Below the pieces are notes generated by a model that was not told the DNA's origin, searched no databases, and was given only the letters and a program-made list of their open reading frames with translations. A program made the position numbers and the translations under genes. Positions 44,310 through 52,755 of a DNA stretch of 64,000 bases are shown here, piece after piece. The first letter of the stretch is position 1; every line of letters starts with the position of its first letter. Source of the DNA: Nocardiopsis_C rhodophaea (lineage in GTDB: Bacteria; Actinomycetota; Actinomycetes; Streptosporangiales; Streptosporangiaceae); the NCBI RefSeq assembly GCF_039530945.1, contig NZ_BAAAPC010000005.1:1-64000 (forward strand), written 5' to 3'.

Positions 44310-44672
44310 GTGGCAGTACGAGCGATTCGCGGCGCGGTGCAGGTGGAGGCCGACGACCGTGACCTCATCCTGGAGGCGACCGCGGAGCTGGTCACCGAGA
44401 CGATGCGGCGCAACGAGCTGACCACCAATGACGTGATCAGCGTGCTCTTCACGGCCACGCCCGACCTCACCGCGGAGTTCCCCGCGCTCGCCGCGCGCAA
44501 GGTCGGGTTCGTCGACGTGCCGCTGATGTGCGCCACCGAGATCGACGTGCCCCGCGCGCTGCCGCGCGTGGTCCGGCTGATGGCGCACGTCGAGACGGAC
44601 AAGCCGCGCGCCGACCTCCATCACGTGTACCTGCGCGGGGCGCAGGCACTGCGGCTGGACATCGCGCAGTAG
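44310..44672 (+). CDS. aroH: Chorismate mutase, AroH class
   Basis: Converts chorismate to prephenate for tyrosine and phenylalanine synthesis; 120-residue trimeric AroH fold. Conserved segments are VRAIRGAVQVEADD, ELTTNDVISVLFTATPDL, VDVPLMCATEIDV and HHVYLRGAQALRLDIAQ. GTG at 44310 matches the family N-terminus. An alternative leaderless ATG at 44259 (TAGTCT five bases upstream) would add 17 residues. tyrA, which uses prephenate, follows after a terminator. Confidence 0.92.
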   Translation: MAVRAIRGAVQVEADDRDLILEATAELVTETMRRNELTTNDVISVLFTATPDLTAEFPALAARKVGFVDVPLMCATEIDVPRALPRVVRLMAHVETDKPRADLHHVYLRGAQALRLDIAQ

Positions 44673-44701
44673 CGCGCGGGCAGCCACGGTCGGCCGTACG
44701 A

Positions 44702-44739
44702 GTGGGGTGGGACGCGGAAAGACGCGCGTCCCACCCCAC
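44702..44739 (+). terminator. Terminator after aroH
   Basis: Perfect 15-bp stem (44702-44716 with 44725-44739) with an 8-base loop, 30 bases after the aroH stop. Confidence 0.8.
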
Positions 44740-44800
44740 CGGCGTCTCCGCCGGACGGCTCCCCGCGGCCCGCGTCGGGTCCGCCTCGGCGGTACTGCTC

Positions 44801-44806
44801 TAGGCT
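44801..44806 (+). promoter_or_regulatory. -10 box (TAGGCT) of tyrA
   Basis: TAGGCT gives a leader of about 50 bases before the GTG of tyrA, which has its own AGGGGAG ribosome-binding site. Confidence 0.45.
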
Positions 44807-44862
44807 GAGAACATCGCAGCCGATCGGGCAGCGAAAGCACGTCAGACAACAGGGGAGAACCG

Positions 44863-45963
44863 GTGACCGGCATCGAGCGCGCCGCCGTGGTGGGAACGGG
44901 GCTGATCGGCACGTCGATCGCGCTCGCGCTGCGTGAGCACGGCGTCGAGGTGTTCCTCACCGACCCCGACACCGCCTCGCTGCGGCTCGCCTGCGACCTG
45001 GGCGCGGGACGCCCGCTCGACACCGAGGCGCCCGGCCGGCCCGCCGACATCGCCATCGTCGCGGCGCCGCCCGCGGTGGTGCCCGCCGTGGTGCGCGACG
45101 CGCAGCACCGGGGCCTGGCCCACGTCTACACCGACGCCGCCAGCGTGAAGGACGGCGTGATCGCCGAGGCCGTGCGGCGCGGGTGCGACATGTCGACGTT
45201 CGTCCCCGGCCATCCGATGGGCGGCCGGGAGAAGCACGGCCCCAGCGCGGCCCGTGCCGACTTGTTCCTCGGCCGTTCCTGGGCGCTGTGCCCCACGGCC
45301 AAGGCCGACCCCGGGGCGGTCGCCACGGCGACCGCGCTCGCCCGGATGTGCGGGGCCGAACCGGTAACGCTGTCGGCCGCCGCGCACGACCGCGCCGTGG
45401 CCCTCGTGTCGCACGCGCCGCACGTCACCGCCGCGGCGGTCGCCGCGCGGCTGCTCGGCGGCGACGACACCGCGCTGGCCCTGGCCGGCCAGGGGGTGCG
45501 CGACGTCACTCGCGTCGCGGGCGGCGACCCGGCGCTGTGGGTGGAGATCCTGCGCAATAATCCGGGTCCGGTCGCCGAGCTGCTGGAGGAGATCGCCGAC
45601 GACCTGCAGGGGACCGCCGACGCCATGCGCGGCCGCGCTCCGGATCAGGTCGGCGCCGCGGCCCAGGAGCGGGTGCGCGACCTCCTCGACCGGGGGCGGC
45701 GCGGCCATGACCGCATCCCCGGGAAGCACGGCGCGCAGCGCACCCCCGCCTACACGGTCGTCCCCGTGGTGATCCCCGACGAACCGGGGGCGCTGGGGCG
45801 GCTCTTCGTCGCGGTGGGCGCGGCCCAGGTCAACATCGAGGACGTGCGGATCGACCACTCCCCGGGACTGCCGGTCGGTGTCGCGCAGCTCTCCGTCCTG
45901 CCCGAGGCCGCCGCCGAGCTCTCCCGCACGCTGGCGGAGGGCGGCTGGTCGGTCCACGCGTGA
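44863..45963 (+). CDS. tyrA: Prephenate dehydrogenase
   Basis: NAD(P)-dependent oxidative decarboxylation of prephenate to 4-hydroxyphenylpyruvate for tyrosine; 366 residues. The N-terminal Rossmann motif is VVGTGLIGTSIALALREHG. Conserved catalytic-region segments are DAASVKDGVI and GHPMGGREKHGP. The C-terminal ~80 residues form an ACT domain (TPAYTVVPVVIPDEPGALGR) likely to sense tyrosine. The GTG follows AGGGGAG at 5-base spacing. The next promoter, for cmk, has its own TAGGCT box at 46053-46058. Confidence 0.95.
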   Translation: MTGIERAAVVGTGLIGTSIALALREHGVEVFLTDPDTASLRLACDLGAGRPLDTEAPGRPADIAIVAAPPAVVPAVVRDAQHRGLAHVYTDAASVKDGVIAEAVRRGCDMSTFVPGHPMGGREKHGPSAARADLFLGRSWALCPTAKADPGAVATATALARMCGAEPVTLSAAAHDRAVALVSHAPHVTAAAVAARLLGGDDTALALAGQGVRDVTRVAGGDPALWVEILRNNPGPVAELLEEIADDLQGTADAMRGRAPDQVGAAAQERVRDLLDRGRRGHDRIPGKHGAQRTPAYTVVPVVIPDEPGALGRLFVAVGAAQVNIEDVRIDHSPGLPVGVAQLSVLPEAAAELSRTLAEGGWSVHA

Positions 45964-46052
45964 CGGCGTGCGCGCCCACCGCCACGCCGGGGGCGGTCGC
46001 CTTCGCGGCACCCCGCCCGCGTGCGGCGGGGCGAGCACGACCCGCGCGCCGG

Positions 46053-46058
46053 TAGGCT
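46053..46058 (+). promoter_or_regulatory. -10 box (TAGGCT) of cmk
   Basis: TAGGCT lies 47 bases before the cmk GTG; GGAGGAGAG provides the ribosome-binding site. Confidence 0.45.
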
Positions 46059-46105
46059 GAAGCGTTGAAACGACATCGTGTCATCCCCCGGAGGAGAGAA
46101 CCGAA

Positions 46106-46822
46106 GTGAGTGCGCAGGGCCACGCTGAGGGCATCGTCATCGCCATCGACGGTCCCTCGGGGTCGGGCAAGTCCAGCACGGCCAAGGGCGTCGCCAGGGC
46201 ACGTGAGCTTCGCTACCTCGACACGGGGGCGATGTACCGGGCGATGACCTGGTGGATGCTGGACCAGGGGATCGACCCGAACGACGCTGCGGCGGTCGCC
46301 GAGGCGTCACCGCGTCCGGTCATCACCCTGGGCACCGATCCCGCGGCCCCCACCGTCCACGTGGACGGAACGGACGTCGCCGCGGCGATCCGGACCCAGG
46401 AGGTCACCACGAACGTCAGCGCGGTGAGCGCCGTGCCGGAGGTGCGCGAACGCCTCGTCGCCCTGCAGCGCGAGGTGATCGAGCGGGGCCGGCGCGAGGC
46501 CAGCGGCATCGTGGTCGAGGGCCGTGACATCACCACCGTGGTCGCGCCCGACGCGCCGGTCAAGATCTTTCTGACCGCGAGCCCCGAGGCGCGCGCGGAC
46601 CGGCGAAGCAAGGAGGTCAATGCCGCCGACATCGCCGCGACCCAGGCCGACCTCGCCCGCCGCGACCAGCTCGACTCCACCCGGGCGGACTCGCCGCTGA
46701 CCCAGACCGCGGACGCCCTGGAACTGGAGACCAGCAACCTGACCCTTGACGAGGTCATTGCGATCGTCGTCAAACTGGCCGACGAGGCCGCCGGGGCCGT
46801 GGAGGGCTCCACGCCGCGCTGA
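46106..46822 (+). CDS. cmk: Cytidylate kinase
   Basis: Phosphorylates CMP/dCMP to the diphosphate; 238 residues. Walker A is AIDGPSGSGKSSTAKG. YLDTGAMYRAMTWWML is the CMP-binding segment. SGIVVEGRDITTVVAPDAPVK contains the conserved GRD. The lid follows near KIFLTASPEARADRRSKEV. GGAGGAG precedes the GTG start. In many actinobacteria an acyltransferase gene lies between cmk and der; it is absent here. Confidence 0.95.
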   Translation: MSAQGHAEGIVIAIDGPSGSGKSSTAKGVARARELRYLDTGAMYRAMTWWMLDQGIDPNDAAAVAEASPRPVITLGTDPAAPTVHVDGTDVAAAIRTQEVTTNVSAVSAVPEVRERLVALQREVIERGRREASGIVVEGRDITTVVAPDAPVKIFLTASPEARADRRSKEVNAADIAATQADLARRDQLDSTRADSPLTQTADALELETSNLTLDEVIAIVVKLADEAAGAVEGSTPR

Positions 46823-46987
46823 CCGCGCCAAACCGCGGGACCGGGGGGATCACACGGATCCCCGCGACCGTCGGTGTACTCCGCCGTGGGTCGGCGTCCG
46901 CCGGGTGCGCGGGCGTCCCCTTGAACGGCACATTGTTTTCCATCCCCACGGCACGCATCCTGGGCGCGTGGGGCATCGTTACCGGGA

Positions 46988-48421
46988 GTGAAGAGATTGA
47001 CCGAGAACATCCATGCCGCATCCGGCATGCCCGCTGAGAGCGAGGCCGCCGAAGAGGCGGCCGTAAAACCGGTGGTGGCCGTCGTGGGACGCCCCAACGT
47101 CGGCAAGTCGTCCCTGGTCAACAGGATCATTGGCCGACGCGAGGCGGTGGTGGAGGATGTTCCGGGCGTGACCCGGGACCGGGTGGCCTATGACGCTTCC
47201 TGGCAGTCCGCGGAGTTCACCCTCGTCGACACCGGCGGCTGGGAGACCAGCGTCAGCGGGCTTGCGGCGACGGTCGCCCGCCAGGCCGAGTACGCAGCGC
47301 AGACCGCCGACGTCATCCTGTTCGTCGTCGACGCGACGGTGGGCATCACCGACGCCGACGAGGCCGTGACCCGCGTCCTGCGCGCCACCAACCGCCCGGT
47401 CGTGCTCGCGGCCAACAAGGTCGACGGTGAGCTGCAGGAGGCCGACGCCCTGGTGCTGTGGAACCTGGGCGTGGGCGAGCCGTTCCCGATCAGTGCCCTG
47501 CACGGGCGCGGCACCGGCGACCTGCTGGACGCCGTCGTCGAGGCCTTCCCCGAGGCGCCCGAGGCCAAATCCGAGGACGAGGAGGGCGGCCCGCGGCGCA
47601 TCGCGCTGGTGGGGCGGCCCAACGTCGGCAAGTCCAGCCTGCTCAACCGGCTCGCCGGTGAGGACCGGGTGGTGGTCCACGACGTGGCCGGGACGACCCG
47701 CGACGCCGTGGACGAGCTCATCGAGCTGGGCGGCCAGACGTGGAAGTTCATCGACACCGCGGGAATCCGCCGCCGGTTCCGGCAGCTGCAGGGCGCCGAC
47801 TACTACGCGACCGTGCGGACGTCGTCGGCGCTGGACCGGGCCGAGGTGGCCGTCGTCCTGATGGACGTCAGCGAACCGCTGGCCGAGCAGGACATCCGCG
47901 TCGTCGAGCAGGTCGTCGAGTCCGGCCGGGCCCTGGTACTGGCCTTCAACAAGTGGGACACGCTCGACGAGGAGCGCCGGTACTACCTGGAGAAGGAGAT
48001 CGACCGCCAGCTGTCCCGCGTCTCCTGGGCACCGCGTGTGAACATCTCGGCGAAGACCGGGCGCCACGTGGAGAAGCTGGTCCCCGCGATCGAGGCCGGG
48101 CTGGCCAGCTGGGACACCCGCATCCCGACGGGGCGGCTGAACAGCTGGCTCAAGGAGCTGGTGGCCGCCACGCCTCCGCCGGTGCGCGGTGGAAAGCAGC
48201 CCAAGATCCTGTTCGCCACGCAGGCCAGCGCGCGCCCGCCGCACTTCGTCCTGTTCACCACGGGGTTCCTGGAGGACAACTACCGGCGCTTCGTCGAGCG
48301 CCGGCTGCGTGAGGACTTCGGATTCGAGGGCAGCCCGATCAAGCTGAGCATGCGCATCCGGGACAAGAAGGGCGGGAACAAGGCGTCCAAGGGCAGCACC
48401 CGCCCCGACTGGAAGCGCTGA
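46988..48421 (+). CDS. der: Ribosome-assembly GTPase Der (EngA)
   Basis: Double GTPase needed for 50S assembly, 477 residues. Two G domains each have GRPNVGKSSL (near residues 36 and 210), switch motifs DTGGWE and DTAGIRRR, and specificity motifs NKVD and NKWD. The C-terminal KH-like domain ends in a basic tail (RIRDKKGGNKASKGSTRPDW). The start is GTG 46988, or TTG 46997, which has GGGAG at better spacing. The gene is closed by a long bidirectional hairpin. Confidence 0.96.
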   Translation: MKRLTENIHAASGMPAESEAAEEAAVKPVVAVVGRPNVGKSSLVNRIIGRREAVVEDVPGVTRDRVAYDASWQSAEFTLVDTGGWETSVSGLAATVARQAEYAAQTADVILFVVDATVGITDADEAVTRVLRATNRPVVLAANKVDGELQEADALVLWNLGVGEPFPISALHGRGTGDLLDAVVEAFPEAPEAKSEDEEGGPRRIALVGRPNVGKSSLLNRLAGEDRVVVHDVAGTTRDAVDELIELGGQTWKFIDTAGIRRRFRQLQGADYYATVRTSSALDRAEVAVVLMDVSEPLAEQDIRVVEQVVESGRALVLAFNKWDTLDEERRYYLEKEIDRQLSRVSWAPRVNISAKTGRHVEKLVPAIEAGLASWDTRIPTGRLNSWLKELVAATPPPVRGGKQPKILFATQASARPPHFVLFTTGFLEDNYRRFVERRLREDFGFEGSPIKLSMRIRDKKGGNKASKGSTRPDWKR

Positions 48422-48442
48422 CCCACCGGCCCCTGGCATGAC

Positions 48443-48494
48443 AACGGCCCGCGTCGGGCCGGGACCAAGCGGTCCCGGCCCGACGCGGGCCGTT
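48443..48494. terminator. Bidirectional terminator between der and the efflux gene
   Basis: Perfect 24-bp stem (48443-48466 with 48471-48494) and AAGC loop, between convergent genes. Confidence 0.88.
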
Positions 48495-48569
48495 CGCGTT
48501 CATCCGGTCGGAGGGATGAGAGGGGGAAAGCCGGAGGGGCGGGGGGAGCCGTGCCCCTCCGGCAGGTCG

Positions 48570-49847
48570 TCACGCGGATCCGGCGTGCCCGCGCATCGCC
48601 GCCGCCGCGAACACGCCCGTCGCGGTCAGCCCGGTGACGAGCATGACCACGATCATGCTGGTGAGCGAGGCCTCGCCGGTGCTGGTGAACCCGGCCGCGG
48701 CCGCGAGCGTGCCACCGAGCGCGAACTGCAGCGTGCCCAGGAGCGCCGAGGTGCTTCCCGCGATCGCCGACGGCTGGCTCGCGATGGCCAGCGTGGTCGC
48801 GTTCGGGGAGATGAGACCGGTGCAGAACATCATCGCGAAGAGCACAACGGTGACCGTCACCAGGTCCGCCCGACCCGTGATGTCGAGCGCGAGGAGGATC
48901 AGGACGGTGAGGACGGCCCCGGCCAGGCCGACAAAGAGCCGCCGGGGGGTGTCCATACGGCCGATGAGGGCGGCGTTGACCTGGTTGCCGAGGATCATGC
49001 CCAGGGTGGTGATGCCGAAGATGACGCTGAACTGCTGCGCGGTCGCCCCGAACTGGGCCTGGGAGACGAACGAGAACGACGAGATGTAGGTGAAGGTCAT
49101 CGCGAAGCTCAGTGCCATGGTCAGAGCGGGGGCGATGAAGCGGGGATCGCGGATGAGACGGCCGAAGGTCCGCACCATGAGCATGGGGTCCTGGCGGTGC
49201 CGGTCCACCCGCGGCAGGGTCTCGGGGAGGCCGAAGTACACGAGGGCGAACCCGATCAGTCCGGCCACGCCGAGAGCGGCGAAGATGAACTGCCAGGGGC
49301 CGATCAGCAGCATCCTGCCGCCGATGATCGGCCCGAGCATGGGGGCCAGGCCCACGAGGAGCACGAGGCGGGAGAAGAAGCGGGCGGCGGAGTCGCCGTC
49401 GAAGGCGTCCCGGACGACCGCTCGGGAGACCGCCATCCCGGCCGCGGCCGACAGGCCCTGCAGGAACCGGACCGCGATGAACATCTCGGCCGAGGTGACG
49501 AACATGCACATGATCGACGTGGCGGCGAACACTGCGGTCCCGATCAGCAGGGGAGCGCGGCGCCCGAACTGGTCGCTGAGCGGGCCGACCACCAGCTGTC
49601 CCAGGGCGAGGCCGACCATGACGGCGGTGAGGGTGAGCTGGACCTGCGCTTCGCTCGCGCCGAGGTCGTCGGCGATCTGCGGGAAGGCGGGGAGGTAGAG
49701 GTCGGTGGCCAGGGGGCTGGTGGCGGACAGGACCCCCAGGATGAAGACGAGGAGGGCGACGGGCCGGCGGGGGCGTGGCGGTGCCGGGCCCGTGGACACG
49801 GAGGAGCTCCGGATCGGGAGGCGCGTACGCACGAGGGCGTGGCTCAC
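48570..49847 (-). CDS. Bcr/CflA-family MFS drug efflux transporter
   Basis: A 425-residue, 12-segment inner-membrane proton antiporter of the Bcr/CflA (DHA1) group. Family motifs are SPLATDLYLPAFPQIADDLG in the first membrane segment, GPLSDQFGRRAPLL (motif A) after the second, and GRMLLIGPWQFIF. Likely exports drugs or sulfonamide-like compounds, or small peptides or cysteine, as in E. coli Bcr. GTG at 49847 has GGAG 6 bases upstream; the open frame extends to 50147 without conserved sequence. It is divergent from the hydroxyproline regulator, but the known operator sites do not suggest shared control. Confidence 0.88.
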   Translation of the reverse strand: MSHALVRTRLPIRSSSVSTGPAPPRPRRPVALLVFILGVLSATSPLATDLYLPAFPQIADDLGASEAQVQLTLTAVMVGLALGQLVVGPLSDQFGRRAPLLIGTAVFAATSIMCMFVTSAEMFIAVRFLQGLSAAAGMAVSRAVVRDAFDGDSAARFFSRLVLLVGLAPMLGPIIGGRMLLIGPWQFIFAALGVAGLIGFALVYFGLPETLPRVDRHRQDPMLMVRTFGRLIRDPRFIAPALTMALSFAMTFTYISSFSFVSQAQFGATAQQFSVIFGITTLGMILGNQVNAALIGRMDTPRRLFVGLAGAVLTVLILLALDITGRADLVTVTVVLFAMMFCTGLISPNATTLAIASQPSAIAGSTSALLGTLQFALGGTLAAAAGFTSTGEASLTSMIVVMLVTGLTATGVFAAAAMRGHAGSA

Positions 49848-50336
49848 AGCTGACTCCAAAAAAGGCACGATGAACGGACGGGAATGTTCAGGGGTTCTCG
49901 AAATGGAGAAGTGATGGCACCGTGAGCCGCCTGAGATACGCGGGGTGCCGGACGGTCCCACGTGAGGGAACCTCGCCTGCAACACCAGTGTCGGGGGGTC
50001 CAATCCCGGACTTTGCGGTCTTTTGCCGTGATATGGGCCACCGGGCGCGAAGCCCGTGTGTGGCGGCGGTTTCGGGCGCTGTGAAGGCGGACACGTCACG
50101 TTTTGGAAAAGGACCCCGCCCCGTCCTGCCGGACGGCCTCCGGCCACCGCGGCCCGGTGCGGTGGTGCCGAGCGGGCACGGAGCGGGGGCGAACGCCAAC
50201 GGTCGCGGCGGCAGGGAGCGCGGCCGTGGCCCTGCCGTCATCCGGCACTACCATGGTGTTCGCTATTCCGAACACCATCCGCCCGAGGACGCCGAGCGGC
50301 ACGACCCTCGGTCGGCGACAGGGAAGCGGGTGCCAG
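49848..50336. other. Divergent intergenic region
   Basis: 489 bases between the efflux gene (minus) and the XRE-cupin regulator (plus). Open frames here have no recognised domain. It contains the operator at 50253-50278 and presumably two promoters. Confidence 0.5.
50253..50278. promoter_or_regulatory. Operator dyad upstream of the XRE-cupin regulator
   Basis: ATGGTGTTCG, six bases (CTATTC), CGAACACCAT: perfect 10-bp arms. A near copy with spacer CTATGC lies at 51019-51034 before the catabolic operon. The pair marks a probable regulator-binding site. Confidence 0.75.
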
Positions 50337-50927
50337 GTGGTCCACTCCGCGACGGGACTCCTCTCAGCCAACATCCGGCTGCTGCGGTCACGCAGCGGGC
50401 TGTCGCTGTCGGCGCTGGCGCGCAAGGCGGGGGTCAGCAAGGCGACGCTGTCCGACCTCGAATCCGGCAGCGGAAACCCCACCATCGAGACGGTGTTCTC
50501 GCTCGCGCGCGCACTGGACGCCCCGGTGTCGAGCCTGTTGCGCGAGGGGCACCAGGAGCAGGTCACGGTCGTGCGCGCGTATCGGTCGGAGGTCCTGAGC
50601 GGCAAGGGCGTCGAGTTGCGGCCGCTGCGCCGCGAGGACACCGGAATCAGCGTGCTGGAGGTCTACGACCAGCTCTTTCGCGCCGGACGTCAGCAGGATT
50701 CGGCGGGCCACCCGGGAACCGAGCACACGATCGTCACCTCCGGCCGCCTGACCGCCGTGATCGACGGGCGTGAACACGACCTGGGTCCAGGGGACTCGGT
50801 GCGGTTCCCCGCGTCGCTGCCGCACACCTACATCCCGCGCGGCGGGGACGTGGATTCGGTCCTGATCCTGACGCACACCGAGCCCCACCACCACGCCACC
50901 GGCGACCAGGCCCCCGCCGACCACTGA
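50337..50927 (+). CDS. XRE-family regulator with C-terminal cupin
   Basis: A 196-residue transcription factor. The N-terminal helix-turn-helix (residues ~10-65, LLSANIRLLRSRSGLSLSAL then KAGVSKATLSDLESG) binds DNA. The C-terminal cupin barrel (~105-185, SGRLTAVIDGREHDLGPGDS, then PASLPHTYIPRG) is the probable ligand sensor. The GTG at 50337 places the start after the operator; an in-frame ATG at 50253 would lie on the operator and add an unconserved leader. It probably represses itself and the hydroxyproline operon that follows, with 4-hydroxyproline or a breakdown product as the likely signal (inferred). Confidence 0.82.
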   Translation: MVHSATGLLSANIRLLRSRSGLSLSALARKAGVSKATLSDLESGSGNPTIETVFSLARALDAPVSSLLREGHQEQVTVVRAYRSEVLSGKGVELRPLRREDTGISVLEVYDQLFRAGRQQDSAGHPGTEHTIVTSGRLTAVIDGREHDLGPGDSVRFPASLPHTYIPRGGDVDSVLILTHTEPHHHATGDQAPADH

Positions 50928-50942
50928 GCCGCCACCGCCGGT

Positions 50943-50970
50943 ATTCGGTCGATATTGCCGAGATCAACGG
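50943..50970 (+). repeat. 28-bp dispersed dyad motif, copy 4
   Basis: Matches the motif at 136-163 with one difference (GATATTGCC instead of GATATCGCC). It begins 15 bases after the regulator stop. Confidence 0.75.
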
Positions 50971-51018
50971 AGAGAGCGGGCATTGACCCGGGGTGTCCGC
51001 GAATTTACGATGGCGTTC

Positions 51019-51034
51019 GTTCGCTATGCCGAAC
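51019..51034. promoter_or_regulatory. Operator dyad of the hydroxyproline operon
   Basis: GTTCG and CGAAC arms around CTATGC, almost identical to the site at 50253-50278. It ends 15 bases before the first structural gene, so binding would block transcription or initiation. Confidence 0.7.
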
Positions 51035-51049
51035 ACTTCGGAGGTAGCG

Positions 51050-52279
51050 GTGCGGGCTGACATCGTCGTCATCGGCGCCGGGATCACCGGTGCCGCGTGC
51101 GCGCGGGAACTGGCGGGGGCAGGGTGCTCGGTCACCGTCCTCGACCGCGGCGCGGCGGCCTCCGAGACCACCGCCCACGGCGAGGGCAACATCCTCGCCT
51201 CGGACAAGGCACCCGGGGCCGAGCTGGACCTCGCGCGTGCGTCCCTGCGGTTGTGGCCGCGGGCCGTGGCCGAACTGCACGAGGAACTCGGGCCGGGATT
51301 CCCCGACCTCGAATGGAACCCCAAGGGCGGCCTGGTCGTGGCCACCACACAGGCCGGCGCCGCCGGGCTTCTGCGCTTCGCCCGGGAGCAGCGGGATGCC
51401 GGACTCGCCGCCCACCCGCTCGACGCCCCCGACGTGAGGGCCGCCGAACCAGCCCTGACCACGGACATCGCCGCGGCCGTCCACTATCCGCAGGACGCGC
51501 AGGTGCAGCCGGTCGCGGCGGCCGAGGCCCTGCTGGCGTCCGCCCGTGCTCGCGGTGCCCGGGTTTCGCAGCAGACCACCGTGCTGGGCCCCCTCCGCAA
51601 CCGGTCGGGCGCTCTCCTCGGCGTGCGGACCACGGCCGGTCCCTGGCACGCGCCGGTCGTGGTGAACGCGGCCGGCCCCTGGGCGGGGCGGGTCGCGCGG
51701 ATGCTCGGCGCCCCGGTCCCGGTGACGCCGCGGCGCGGAATGGTGCTGGTCACCGCGCGCGTGCCGCCACTGACGATTCGGCACAAGGTCTACGACGCGG
51801 ACTACGTCGGCACCTTCGCGGAGGCGGACGCGCCGCAGACCCTGACGGACTCGGGCGCGCTGACCTCCAGCGTCGTGGAGTCGACGGCCGCCGGACCCCT
51901 GCTCATCGGCTCCAGCCGCCAGCACACCGGATTCGACGACCGGCTGCGGGTCGATGTGCTCGCGCGAATCGCGGCGAAGGCGGTCCGCCTCTTCCCCGGC
52001 CTCGCCGATGTCCCGGTCATGCGTGCCTACGGAGGGTTCCGCCCCTTCACCCCTGACCACCTGCCGATCATCGGCCCGGATGAGCGCGTGCCCGGCCTGT
52101 GGCACGCGACCGGACATGAGGGTGCCGGTATCGGCCTGTCGATCGCCACCGCTCGCCTCCTGCGGCAGACCATCCTCAACGAGGCGCCGATCGTCGACCC
52201 CGGCCCCTTCCGTCCGTCGCGCCCCGGGCTCGGCGGCGGAGACGCGGCCAGGGTCGGGCCCACCGCCGGTACCGGCTAG
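51050..52279 (+). CDS. FAD-dependent D-hydroxyproline dehydrogenase, DAO-type subunit
   Basis: A 409-residue D-amino acid oxidase-fold flavoprotein. The N-terminal FAD motif is DIVVIGAGITGAACARELA, and the C-terminal conserved segment is GLWHATGHEGAGIGLSIATARLL. In context it is the catalytic subunit that oxidises cis-4-hydroxy-D-proline to pyrroline-4-hydroxy-2-carboxylate, together with the 2Fe-2S and second flavin subunits encoded next. GTG at 51050 has CGGAGG 5 bases upstream; longer starts run through the operator. Sarcosine or opine oxidase-type activity is an alternative. Confidence 0.85.
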   Translation: MRADIVVIGAGITGAACARELAGAGCSVTVLDRGAAASETTAHGEGNILASDKAPGAELDLARASLRLWPRAVAELHEELGPGFPDLEWNPKGGLVVATTQAGAAGLLRFAREQRDAGLAAHPLDAPDVRAAEPALTTDIAAAVHYPQDAQVQPVAAAEALLASARARGARVSQQTTVLGPLRNRSGALLGVRTTAGPWHAPVVVNAAGPWAGRVARMLGAPVPVTPRRGMVLVTARVPPLTIRHKVYDADYVGTFAEADAPQTLTDSGALTSSVVESTAAGPLLIGSSRQHTGFDDRLRVDVLARIAAKAVRLFPGLADVPVMRAYGGFRPFTPDHLPIIGPDERVPGLWHATGHEGAGIGLSIATARLLRQTILNEAPIVDPGPFRPSRPGLGGGDAARVGPTAGTG

Positions 52280-52357
52280 ACCAACCCCGCCCACCCCTCA
52301 CCTTTACTCTCTTCCTCCGCACGCTCGTCCGCATCACAACGGAGAAAGGCACCCGCC

Positions 52358-52663
52358 ATGTCCGAGACGCACCCGCGGGAGACGTCCGATCGGCGCGTCA
52401 CCGTTCACCTGGGCACCACTCCGCTCACGGGCGAGGCGGGCCAGACCATCGCCGGGGTGCTGCTCGCCAACGGCGTGACCACCTGGCGCACCACCCGCAA
52501 GGCGAGACGCCCCCGGGGTGTGTTCTGCGGCATCGGCGTCTGCTTCGACTGCCTCGTCACGGTGAACGGCGTCCCCGATGTCCGGGCATGCCAGCGCACC
52601 GCGCGCGACGGCGACATCGTCGAGGGGCACGGCGTCCCACCCTACGGAGACCGGCATGCGTGA
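52358..52663 (+). CDS. 2Fe-2S subunit of the hydroxyproline dehydrogenase complex
   Basis: A 101-residue ferredoxin-like protein. Its cluster loop FCGIGVCFDCLVTVNGVPDVRAC gives Cys ligands in the pattern C-x4-C-x2-C-x11-C. Related to HcnA/SoxD-like and opine-oxidase gamma subunits. It carries electrons between the two flavoproteins of the complex. The ATG has a GAGAAAGG site upstream and lies 78 bases after the first subunit. Confidence 0.85.
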   Translation: MSETHPRETSDRRVTVHLGTTPLTGEAGQTIAGVLLANGVTTWRTTRKARRPRGVFCGIGVCFDCLVTVNGVPDVRACQRTARDGDIVEGHGVPPYGDRHA

Positions 52664-52755
52664 CCTGCGCAAAGGCGGGGGAGGAACGCACAGGACGGCG
52701 GCGGTACGCGCGGCGTCCAACATCGGGACCGGAGCGGCGGCCAGGGGAGGGCGGG

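Noticed and set aside
52588..52755. Longer start for the FAD/NAD(P) subunit
   Set aside because: The FAD motif begins at the ATG at 52756, which has an excellent ribosome-binding site; upstream sequence overlaps the 2Fe-2S gene.
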